A stretch of 6,328 bases of DNA from an uncultured Selenomonas sp. GTDB taxonomy: Bacteria; Bacillota; Negativicutes; Selenomonadales; Selenomonadaceae. Shown in pieces: positions 1 to 5,143 of the stretch. Position numbers and translations under genes: made by a program. Every line of letters starts with the position of its first letter. Positions within the stretch are counted from its first letter, which is position 1. The stretch covers positions 1-6,328 of the forward strand of contig CAMURM010000104.1 in the NCBI GenBank assembly GCA_947097535.1. Reading direction: 5' to 3'. Below the pieces are notes generated by a model. The model saw only the letters and a list, made by a program, of their open reading frames with translations. It had not been told where the DNA came from and made no database searches.

Positions 1-569
1 AGCGGGCTGTCGTAGGCGGTCGTGACGGTGATCTTGTCGCTTCGGCCGGCGAAATTCAGGGCTTCGATGCCCTGCACGTCCTTGCAGGCGCGGATGCAGC
101 GGCCGCATTTGATGCACTTCGTCGGGTCGCGAGCGATGCTCGGGTTGTTCGCCGCATCCTCTTTGCTTTCGACGACGATGGGCAGTCCCGTATGGCCGAT
201 GTTGAAGCGGCTGCAAAGCTCCTGCAGGTCACAGCGGTGGTTGCGCGGACAGTTCAGGCAGTCCTGGTTGTGGTTGGCGAGGATGAGCTGCAGGATGGCG
301 ATCTGCGTGTCGCGCACGATCTGCGTGTCCGTATGAACTTCTATGCCTTCCCAGACTTCGGTTGCGCACGCTGCCATGAGGCGGCGGCTGCCCGTGACCT
401 CGATGGAGCAGATGCGGCAGCGCGCCTTGACGCGCTGGTCGGGATGGTAGCAGAGATGCGGGATATTGATGTGCACCTTGCGCGCGGCGTCGATGATCTT
501 CGTGCCCTTGGGGACTTCGACGGGAATGTTGTTGATCGTTAGGTGTACGAGTTCTCTTTCTTCTGCCAT
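1..569 (-). CDS. Iron-sulfur catalytic subunit, N-terminal part; probable [FeFe]-hydrogenase HydA/HndD (runs off the window)
   Basis: Translating the minus strand from ATG at 569 gives 189 residues open to the window edge. Residues 8-75 form a 2Fe-2S ferredoxin-type domain with C40, C51, C54 and C68. Next comes the NuoG-type His-Cys 4Fe-4S motif, H100, C104, C107 and C113 (DCLNCPRNHRCDLQ), then the start of a bacterial ferredoxin domain, CIKCGRCIRAC (C152, C155, C158, C162). This domain order is shared by [FeFe]-hydrogenase HydA/HndD, NuoG and some NAD-dependent formate dehydrogenases. The DCLxCxRNxxCxLQ wording is closest to hydrogenases. The part that would decide (H-cluster or molybdopterin domain) is outside. 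The ATG shares one base with the TAA of the upstream gene (TAATG), and a GGAGG at 579-583 lies 9 nt upstream, so translation is probably coupled. The expected role is a cytoplasmic catalytic subunit exchanging electrons with the flavin subunit. The iron-sulfur family is certain; hydrogenase is likely but unproven. Confidence 0.8.
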   Translation of the reverse strand, partial: MAEERELVHLTINNIPVEVPKGTKIIDAARKVHINIPHLCYHPDQRVKARCRICSIEVTGSRRLMAACATEVWEGIEVHTDTQIVRDTQIAILQLILANHNQDCLNCPRNHRCDLQELCSRFNIGHTGLPIVVESKEDAANNPSIARDPTKCIKCGRCIRACKDVQGIEALNFAGRSDKITVTTAYDSP

Positions 570-1819
570 TAGTGGACGCCTCCAATCCGGAATGTTTCAG
601 GGAAGAGCTTGAAGGCGGCGGAAAGGGCGTTTTCGGCGCTTTCGCCGAGGCCGCAGAGGGCGGACATGGGCATGATGCGCGCGATCATCTTCATGTTTTC
701 GAGATCCTTTTCCGTCGCCGTGCCTTGGGCAAACTTTTCCAGAATGAGCTTGATGTGGAGGACGCCTTCGCGGCACGGCGTACACTGGCCGCAGCTCTCG
801 TGCGAGAAAAATGCCTGCGTCATGCGCAAAAAGTCGAGGACGCTCGTGCGCTCGTCGACGACGAGGATCGCGCCCGAGCCTACGGTCACGCCGGCCGCCT
901 TGAGGTCGTCGTAGGTGTAGGGGACGTCGAGGATGGATTCGTCGGCGATCTTGCCCGAGGCGCCGCCGAACTGGATGAGGCGGATGCGGCGGCCGCCCTG
1001 GATGCCGCCCGCAAGCTCGTAGATGATCTCGCGCACGGTCGTGCCGAAGGGGATCTCGAAGACGGCAGGACGGTTGACGTTGCCGCCGACAGAGACGAGC
1101 TTCGTGCCGAGGGATTCGCCCGAGCCGTAGCCGATGTATTCCTTCTTGTCGTCGAGGAGGAGATGCGGCACGATGGAAAGGCTCTCGACGTTGTTGACGC
1201 ACGTCGGCAGTGCGAAGAGACCGCTCTGCTTGATGAAGGGCGGCTTCATGCGCGGCCGGCCCGCCTTGCCCTCGATGGAGCGGATGAGAGCCGTGCCCTC
1301 GCCGCAGACGTAAGCGCCCGCGCCTGAGCGGAGGTGGATGTGAAAGTCGAAGCCTTCCTTGCCGAGGATGTTCTTGCCGAGGAAGCCGCAGCGCTCCGCC
1401 TCTTCAATGGCGTTCTTGAGGCGCGAGCGAAGGTGCGCGTATTCTTCGCGCAGGTAGATGTAGCCGTCCTGTGCGCGGATGCTCCAGGCGCCGATCGTCA
1501 TGGCCTCAATGAGGTTGAAGGGGTCGTTCGTGATCAGTTCGCGATCCTTGAAGGTGCATGGCTCGCCCTCGTCGGCGTTGCAGATGATGACCTTGTGCTC
1601 GCCCTTGACGGCGCGCGCCTGCGACCACTTGCGTCCCATGGGGTAGGCGGCGCCGCCGCGCCCCTTGATCTGCGCTTCGGAGAGAAGGGAGGCGATGTCC
1701 TCGCCGTCCATCGTGACCGCCTTCTTGAGGGCGCTGAAGCCGCCGATCTTCAGGTACGATTCGATGGACATGGGATCGTAGCGGCGGAAGTTCTTGGTCA
1801 TGAAAGAAACCTTGCTCAT
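569..1819 (-). CDS. nuoF: NuoF/HndC/HydB-type flavoprotein subunit (NAD(P)H- and FMN-binding, 4Fe-4S), short form
   Basis: The product has 416 residues. The FMN/NADH-binding Rossmann-like core shows GRGGAAYPMGRKW (53-65), CNADEGEP followed by C88 and TFKDR (to 93), and GAGAYVCGEGTAL near 165-180. The C-terminal 4Fe-4S motif is ESCGQCTPCREG, with C343, C346, C349 and a distal C389. It should oxidise or reduce NAD(P)(H) through FMN and pass electrons via this cluster to the neighbouring iron-sulfur subunits in the cytoplasm. The length matches respiratory NuoF (about 420-450 residues). Many HydB/HndC proteins are longer, with an N-terminal thioredoxin-like 2Fe-2S domain and a C-terminal two-cluster ferredoxin domain. 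Neither is present here. C88 replaces the glycine normally found in the ExPG(T/A)F motif, which is unusual. The start is supported by AAGGAGA at 1824-1830, four bases upstream of ATG 1819. It is the middle gene of a minus-strand operon. Complex I NuoF is an alternative, but no other nuo genes are visible. Confidence 0.92.
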   Translation of the reverse strand: MSKVSFMTKNFRRYDPMSIESYLKIGGFSALKKAVTMDGEDIASLLSEAQIKGRGGAAYPMGRKWSQARAVKGEHKVIICNADEGEPCTFKDRELITNDPFNLIEAMTIGAWSIRAQDGYIYLREEYAHLRSRLKNAIEEAERCGFLGKNILGKEGFDFHIHLRSGAGAYVCGEGTALIRSIEGKAGRPRMKPPFIKQSGLFALPTCVNNVESLSIVPHLLLDDKKEYIGYGSGESLGTKLVSVGGNVNRPAVFEIPFGTTVREIIYELAGGIQGGRRIRLIQFGGASGKIADESILDVPYTYDDLKAAGVTVGSGAILVVDERTSVLDFLRMTQAFFSHESCGQCTPCREGVLHIKLILEKFAQGTATEKDLENMKMIARIMPMSALCGLGESAENALSAAFKLFPETFRIGGVH

Positions 1820-1823
1820 ATAG

Positions 1824-1918
1824 TCTCCTTTCGTGCGGATGTTGTTTCCGTTCCGTTCATACAGCCCCCTTCGTGGTGGGCTTTTCCGCGGAGGTTTGGA
1901 GTGCTCCTTCGCGGGGTC
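1824..1918 (-). other. Intercistronic spacer with two imperfect hairpins
   Basis: The spacer between the NuoE-like and NuoF-like genes is 99 bases, long for an operon whose next junction overlaps by one base. It holds the NuoF ribosome binding site at 1824-1830 and two imperfect inverted repeats. One pairs 1863-1869 with 1875-1882 around a TTCGT loop, with one bulged T. The other pairs 1886-1893 with 1904-1914, with a 3-nt bulge. Read on the plus strand the first is followed by TTTT, but no plus-strand gene precedes it. In the transcript of this operon they could be mRNA stability or processing structures. This is inference from sequence symmetry only. Confidence 0.3.
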
Positions 1919-2410
1919 TTATTGCAGCGTTTGCAGAAGGCTCTCGATCTTTTCGCGGCTGTCGAGGTGGCCGTAGACCTCGCCGTTGACGCGTACGGCG
2001 GGCGCGATGTCGCAGGCGCCGAAGCACGGCGTCTTTTCGAGCGTGAAGCGGCCGTCGTAGGTGACCTCGCCGATGTCGATGCCGAGCAGGCTCTTGAGCG
2101 CCGTGAGCAGGGTTTCGTTCTCGTTGATGCGACAGACGACGGAGTCGCAGATCTGGATCGGATACTTGGCGCGCGGCGTGGGAGAAAGGCTCGCGTAGAA
2201 GGTAAGACAGTCGTAGATCAAAGAGATCTTCAGCGGCAGCTTCTCCGCCACATAGTAGGCGGCAGGCTCGGGCACATAGTGGCGCTCGAAGAGGTCCTGC
2301 ACGTCGAGCAGGATGCCGACGATCTGCGTCGGGTCGTAGGCATGAGCCTCAAGCACGCGGTCGATCTTCTCCCTCGTCGCGAGCGCAAGGCTTTCAGGAC
2401 AGGCGTTCAT
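1919..2410 (-). CDS. nuoE: NuoE/HndA/HydC-type thioredoxin-like [2Fe-2S] subunit
   Basis: The product has 163 residues, the usual size for the 24 kDa subunit of complex I and its hydrogenase and formate dehydrogenase relatives. Residues 8-75 are the helical N-terminal part (IVGILLDVQDLFERHYVPE resembles the family's I-x-x-L-x-x-x-Q-x-x-x-G-Y-I-P region). Residues 84-163 are the thioredoxin-like fold with the four 2Fe-2S ligands C88-x4-C93 and C129-x3-C133 (CFGACDIAP). It likely accepts or donates single electrons beside the FMN subunit encoded next in the operon. It is the first gene of a minus-strand operon of three or more genes. The start ATG at 2410 has AAAAGGAG at 2419-2426, eight bases upstream. 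The name hydC or hndA would be equally valid if the large subunit proves to be a hydrogenase. Confidence 0.93.
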   Translation of the reverse strand: MNACPESLALATREKIDRVLEAHAYDPTQIVGILLDVQDLFERHYVPEPAAYYVAEKLPLKISLIYDCLTFYASLSPTPRAKYPIQICDSVVCRINENETLLTALKSLLGIDIGEVTYDGRFTLEKTPCFGACDIAPAVRVNGEVYGHLDSREKIESLLQTLQ

Positions 2411-2434
2411 GGCAGCATCTCCTTTTGTTTGGAA

Positions 2435-2464
2435 ATTATAGATAGATGGACTTGCAGCTGACGT
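2435..2464 (-). promoter_or_regulatory. Possible promoter of the minus-strand redox operon
   Basis: On the minus strand a perfect TATAAT (-10) lies at 2440-2435, 24 bases before the NuoE-like start codon. The -35 region is poor: ACGTCA at 2464-2459, with an 18-bp spacer, matches 3 of 6 consensus positions. Transcription would begin near 2428, just upstream of the ribosome binding site, giving a short leader. A weak -35 suggests an activator or a different start site further upstream. I see no Rex-type TTGTTAAnnnnTTAACAA operator. Confidence 0.4.
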
Positions 2465-2483
2465 CCCCGGGTTCTTCCCGGGA
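2464..2483. repeat. GC-rich inverted repeat (two CCCGGG arms) in the divergent intergenic region
   Basis: Two copies of CCCGGG (2466-2471 and 2477-2482) flank TTCTT. Since CCCGGG is its own reverse complement, the pair is both a direct and an inverted repeat and can form a 6-bp hairpin with a 5-nt loop. A T-A pair at 2464/2483 can extend it if C2465 bulges. It sits just upstream of the putative -35 of the redox operon. It could be an operator or a leader structure. No T-run adjoins it on either strand, so a terminator is unlikely. Confidence 0.4.
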
Positions 2484-2557
2484 TGAGATCATTTTATCAG
2501 TGGTTCCTTAATTATCCCATTTTTTGTCGGCTGAGGTCAAGGGGGGGCTTCATGCCT

Positions 2558-2587
2558 TTGAACAGAAAAACGAGGGTATGCTATAAT
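2558..2587 (+). promoter_or_regulatory. Strong extended -10 promoter of the small-protein/kinase operon
   Basis: The -10 is a perfect TATAAT at 2582-2587 preceded by TGC (TGnTATAAT, an extended -10). The -35 is TTGAAC at 2558-2563, 18 bp upstream, matching 4 of 6 consensus positions. Transcription would start near 2594, about 23 bases before the chosen ATG at 2617. The -10 lies wholly inside the inverted repeat at 2575-2598, so a protein bound there would block the polymerase. Confidence 0.75.
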
Positions 2588-2598
2588 AGTAGCATACC
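2575..2598. promoter_or_regulatory. Perfect 9-bp inverted repeat, likely operator over the -10 box
   Basis: The left arm GGTATGCTA (2575-2583) and right arm TAGCATACC (2590-2598) are exact reverse complements separated by TAATAG. The repeat overlaps the -10 hexamer and the expected transcription start, the classic position for an autorepressor site. No T-run follows, and the left arm lies upstream of the predicted transcription start, so it should not form an RNA hairpin in this operon's message. The binding protein is unknown. The 71-residue product of the first gene, alone or with the kinase, is the obvious candidate by analogy with toxin-antitoxin operons. Confidence 0.65.
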
Positions 2599-2603
2599 AT
2601 GAA

Positions 2604-2609
2604 GGGAGG
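2604..2609 (+). promoter_or_regulatory. Ribosome binding site that fixes the start of the 71-residue protein
   Basis: GGGAGG lies 7 bases before ATG 2617. An in-frame ATG at 2599 would start inside or before this site, only about five bases after the predicted transcription start, so 2617 is preferred. Confidence 0.8.
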
Positions 2610-2616
2610 ATTCTCA

Positions 2617-2832
2617 ATGTCGGAAGAAAAACGATATTTGGAAGTGAACCTGCCAGCCTATCTCCAACACGATATCGATGCCCTTAAAGTGGGACTTGTG
2701 GAGAAGCCACTCTATTTGGATTGCCTGCTCGATGAGGTGCAGGGATCCATCAATTCTGCCGAGGTTGACGGACGGATCAGCAGTGAGCAGGCGGCGTATT
2801 TGCGAGCGAAATATCTTTGGGAAACGGAGTGA
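2617..2832 (+). CDS. 71-residue protein of unknown function, putative partner/antitoxin of the downstream kinase
   Basis: This is a small, acidic, mainly helical protein with no signal peptide or membrane segment. It begins with a short stretch of alternating character (KRYLEVNLPAY, residues 5-15), then a helix (LQHDIDALK), then a conserved-looking core (YLDCLLDEVQGSINSAEVDG, about 33-52) and a final helix (SSEQAAYLRAKYL). I recall similar short proteins encoded beside HipA/CtkA-like kinases in Firmicutes, but I cannot name the family. The strand-helix-helix start is loosely reminiscent of ribbon-helix-helix regulators, without a clear match, and I see no classical helix-turn-helix. It is the first gene after a strong promoter and a palindromic operator, and the kinase start codon follows 5 bp after its stop, so the two are co-transcribed. 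A role as antitoxin, adaptor or autoregulator is inference from the operon layout. Confidence 0.8.
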   Translation: MSEEKRYLEVNLPAYLQHDIDALKVGLVEKPLYLDCLLDEVQGSINSAEVDGRISSEQAAYLRAKYLWETE

Positions 2833-2837
2833 GCTGT

Positions 2838-3740
2838 ATGATTGATTTTACCTCCTGCAGGATCAATCCTTATCGTGCCTATGGCGGCGGCAACGGGGGC
2901 AAGAGCTGTATCCTGTATCAGGGCGAAAACTATATGATGAAGCTGCCGCCGAAGAAGAGGGCGAGTGCGTTTTATACGAATGCCTGCATCAGTGAATATC
3001 TCGCATGCCATATCTATGCAGCTGCGGGCTTTGATGTGCAGGAAACTCTCTATGGAAGCTATCGGCTCAATGGCAGGGAAAAAGAGGTCGTGGCCTGCAG
3101 GGATTTTGTTCATTCAGGATATCAGCTCATCGAGTTTTCAAAGATCAAGAACGGCTGCTTGAATTACAGCAGTGAAGATTCCAACGGCTATGATACGGAA
3201 CTCGCGACAATTCTTGATGCGATAGACTCCCAGAAACTGATCGATCCGATAAAAGTGCGGAATTTTTTCTGGGACATGTTCATCATGGATGCTTACCTGG
3301 GGAATTTTGACCGTCATAACGGAAATTGGGGCTTCCTGGTCAATCCTGATAAGGAAGTGGCGCGCATTGCGCCGATCTATGATTGTGGCTCCTGTCTGTA
3401 TCCGCAAATTGATGAGATAGGGATGGAGCATGTCTTGAGTGATCCGGCAGAAATCGAGAATCGCATTTATGTTTTTCCGACGTCGGCAATCAAGGAGAAC
3501 GATAAAAAAATCAATTATTTCGATTACATAACGAATAATCGAAGTCAAGAATGTACGGAAGCGCTTCTTCGTGTTTTGCCTCGTATTGATGAAGGACAGG
3601 TGGAAGGCATTGTTTCTGCCTGCAGTTTTTTATCGGCTACGAAGAAGCGCTTTTATTGTACGATGTTGGCGCAAAGGAAGGAAAAGATTCTCGATCACGC
3701 AAGGCGGAAGCAGGCAGAGGCGAGATCATTTTCCAAATGA
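2838..3740 (+). CDS. HipA/CtkA-like serine/threonine protein kinase
   Basis: The 300-residue product carries the HipA-like kinase signatures. A glycine-rich nucleotide loop (YGGGNGGKS, 15-23) leads to a lysine in ENYMMKLPP (K35) that should contact ATP. VACRDF (84-90) lies in the hinge region. The catalytic loop is GNFDRHNGNWGF (155-166), with probable base D158 and metal ligand N163. The metal-binding aspartate that replaces DFG is in IAPIYDCGS (D182). All key residues are present, so the kinase should be active. It is shorter than HipA (about 440 residues) and lacks HipA's N-terminal subdomain, resembling the compact CtkA group. The substrate is unknown; HipA phosphorylates glutamyl-tRNA synthetase, but that cannot be assumed here. 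ATG 2838 has GGAG 8 bases upstream; a TTG at 2817 is open but less likely. Base composition is clearly more AT-rich than its neighbours (19 of 60 G+C at 3481-3540, versus 45 of 60 at 961-1020), which suggests transfer. The same lineage as the small upstream gene is likely. Confidence 0.88.
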   Translation: MIDFTSCRINPYRAYGGGNGGKSCILYQGENYMMKLPPKKRASAFYTNACISEYLACHIYAAAGFDVQETLYGSYRLNGREKEVVACRDFVHSGYQLIEFSKIKNGCLNYSSEDSNGYDTELATILDAIDSQKLIDPIKVRNFFWDMFIMDAYLGNFDRHNGNWGFLVNPDKEVARIAPIYDCGSCLYPQIDEIGMEHVLSDPAEIENRIYVFPTSAIKENDKKINYFDYITNNRSQECTEALLRVLPRIDEGQVEGIVSACSFLSATKKRFYCTMLAQRKEKILDHARRKQAEARSFSK

Positions 3741-3844
3741 AATGCTTCCTTGATGAATCTCGGCAAAACCTTATGGAAGCGCCCGAGAATTTCGATATAA
3801 ATAAGATTTGCAGATATAGCGTCGAATTGCGGATACGGAGGAAG
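3741..3844 (+). other. Spacer before the glycosyltransferase; weak promoter-like AT-rich sequence and an alternative N-terminal extension
   Basis: These bases separate the kinase stop from the preferred glycosyltransferase start. The glycosyltransferase frame remains open through them and has an ATG at 3737 overlapping the kinase stop (ATGA), which would add 36 residues. No good ribosome binding site precedes that ATG. An AT-rich patch with TATAAA at 3796-3801 could be a -10 box, but no convincing -35 lies at the right distance. I see no terminator hairpin, so transcription from the kinase operon may continue into the glycan genes. Confidence 0.4.
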
Positions 3845-5131
3845 ATGAGCGTGAAATACGGAGACGTTGTGGAGATCGATGTGGGGGGAGTGGGCGCCGA
3901 CGTTCAAGCGAGCGATGTCCTTGCGCGACGTGAGGCGGCGGCTCATCTCTGCGTCGGCGATGAGCCGCCGTTGGTGACGGTGTATTTTCAAGCCTACAAT
4001 CATCTGGAAGATCAGACGAAGATGGCGCTTCATTCCCTCCTTGCCTATACGCGGAATGTTGACCATGAACTGCTGCTCGTGGACAACGGCTCGACCGACG
4101 GCACGCTGGACTTTTTCTGCAGCATTGATCATCCGCGCAAGCGCATCTTCCATGTCAGGGAAAATCGCGGCGCCTTGTTCGGTTATCTGGCGGCAAAGGG
4201 AGCGGCGAGCAATGAATTCATCCGCGGCAAATACTTTGCCGCGATTCCGAGCGATGTCGTCGTCACGAAGGACTGGCTCAAGAATCTTGTCACGTGTATG
4301 GAATCTGATCCGCGCATCGGCATGGTCGTTCCCGCGGCAAACTATACAAGCTATTATCAGCAGGTGGAGCTGGAATTTTCTACATACGGAGAAATGCAGA
4401 AGGCTGCAGCTGCCTACAATGTCAGCGATCCGAAAAAGTGGGAGGAGCGCCTGCGCCTCATTCCTACAGCATCGCTGATTCGTTCTTCTCTGCGCAAGAT
4501 GTATGAAGCCGATTATGGATTTTTTTATAATTTTGCTGATGATGATCTGTCCTTTACCTATCGCCGCCTTGGCTACCGCTTGATGTTTTGTCGTGATACC
4601 TTCGTCTACCATGCGCCGGGCACGGCGATGTCGGAGGAGGCGTATCAGACCGATCTGCGGGAAGGGCGGGAGACCTTTCGACGCAAATACTTTGGCGTTG
4701 ATGCCTGGACGGATACGCGTCTGGATGATGAGCTTTGCCGTAAGTGCCTGGATCCTTCGACGCCACGCGAGGATAATCGCATTCTTGGCATAGATGTGCG
4801 CTGCGGCGCCAATCTGCTGCATTTCAAAAACTGCCTGCGGGCGTATGATTTGGGCAGGGCGACACTTTCCGCTTTCGTGCAGGATGCGAAGTATTGGGTC
4901 GATCTGAAGACGATCTGCAGCGGCGAGGTGTTCTGTCAGCCTCTGCGAGATCTTGAAGCCGCTTTAGAAGGACGCACCTATGACTATATCATTCTCGGCA
5001 TGCCGCTTGCCGATTACGAAGATCCCAAGGCTCTGCTTGACATCATGCGAGATCATCTTTCCATCGGCGGCAGGATGGCGGGGCGTATGGAAGAGGACGG
5101 CGAGGTCTTTTCCCTGGAGCGTTATGAGTGA
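3845..5131 (+). CDS. GT2 family glycosyltransferase with C-terminal methyltransferase-like domain
   Basis: The product has 428 residues. The N-terminal half is a GT-A fold family 2 transferase. PLVTVYFQAYN (about 42-52) is the first strand, VDNGSTDGT (79-87) the nucleotide-sugar motif, PSDVVVTKDWL (135-145) the DxD-equivalent region, FADDDLSFTYRRLGY (about 230-244) the acceptor/base region, and VYHAPG (about 254-259) the late histidine motif. The last 120 residues resemble a degenerate class I methyltransferase: RILGIDVRCGANLL (about 312-325) stands where motif I would be, and YDYIILGMPLADYEDPKALL followed by LSIGGRM (about 379-410) resembles the motif IV/V region. The glycine-rich SAM loop is poor, so methyl transfer is doubtful. 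The enzyme probably adds a sugar to a surface glycan or glycoprotein in the cytoplasm; donor and acceptor cannot be read. ATG 3845 is preferred because GGAGG (3837-3841) precedes it, though only 3 bases away. An upstream ATG at 3737 is the alternative. The gene is followed after 12 bp by an FkbM methyltransferase. Confidence 0.85.
   Translation: MSVKYGDVVEIDVGGVGADVQASDVLARREAAAHLCVGDEPPLVTVYFQAYNHLEDQTKMALHSLLAYTRNVDHELLLVDNGSTDGTLDFFCSIDHPRKRIFHVRENRGALFGYLAAKGAASNEFIRGKYFAAIPSDVVVTKDWLKNLVTCMESDPRIGMVVPAANYTSYYQQVELEFSTYGEMQKAAAAYNVSDPKKWEERLRLIPTASLIRSSLRKMYEADYGFFYNFADDDLSFTYRRLGYRLMFCRDTFVYHAPGTAMSEEAYQTDLREGRETFRRKYFGVDAWTDTRLDDELCRKCLDPSTPREDNRILGIDVRCGANLLHFKNCLRAYDLGRATLSAFVQDAKYWVDLKTICSGEVFCQPLRDLEAALEGRTYDYIILGMPLADYEDPKALLDIMRDHLSIGGRMAGRMEEDGEVFSLERYE
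4223..4243. repeat. Perfect 9-bp inverted repeat inside the glycosyltransferase gene
   Basis: CGCGGCAAA (4223-4231) and TTTGCCGCG (4235-4243) are exact reverse complements around TAC. It codes for part of RGKYFAAI before the DxD-like motif. It may be chance or a mid-gene RNA hairpin; no function is claimed. Confidence 0.45.
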
Positions 5132-5143
5132 GGTGGAAAGCGA

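Noticed and set aside
1863..1885. Plus-strand hairpin followed by TTTT as an intrinsic terminator.
   Set aside because: There is no plus-strand gene upstream to terminate, the stem is bulged, and on the transcribed minus strand no T-run follows.
572..2461. Long plus-strand open frames (572-1327 and 1334-2461) opposite the redox genes.
   Set aside because: They are antisense shadows of GC-rich genes with well-supported motifs. Their products are full of low-complexity R/A/D/V stretches without family motifs, and no ribosome binding sites support them.
2541..2547. Run of seven G upstream of the kinase-operon promoter, as a possible phase-variable tract.
   Set aside because: Seven is short for slipped-strand switching. 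It lies upstream of the -35 rather than in the spacer, so an effect on expression is doubtful.
2575..2598. Reading the palindrome as a transcription terminator.
   Set aside because: No T-run follows it on either strand and a perfect extended -10 lies inside it, so an operator fits better.
3695..4822. 375-residue minus-strand open frame opposite the glycosyltransferase.
   Set aside because: No recognisable domain, and it overlaps the well-supported GT2 frame throughout.
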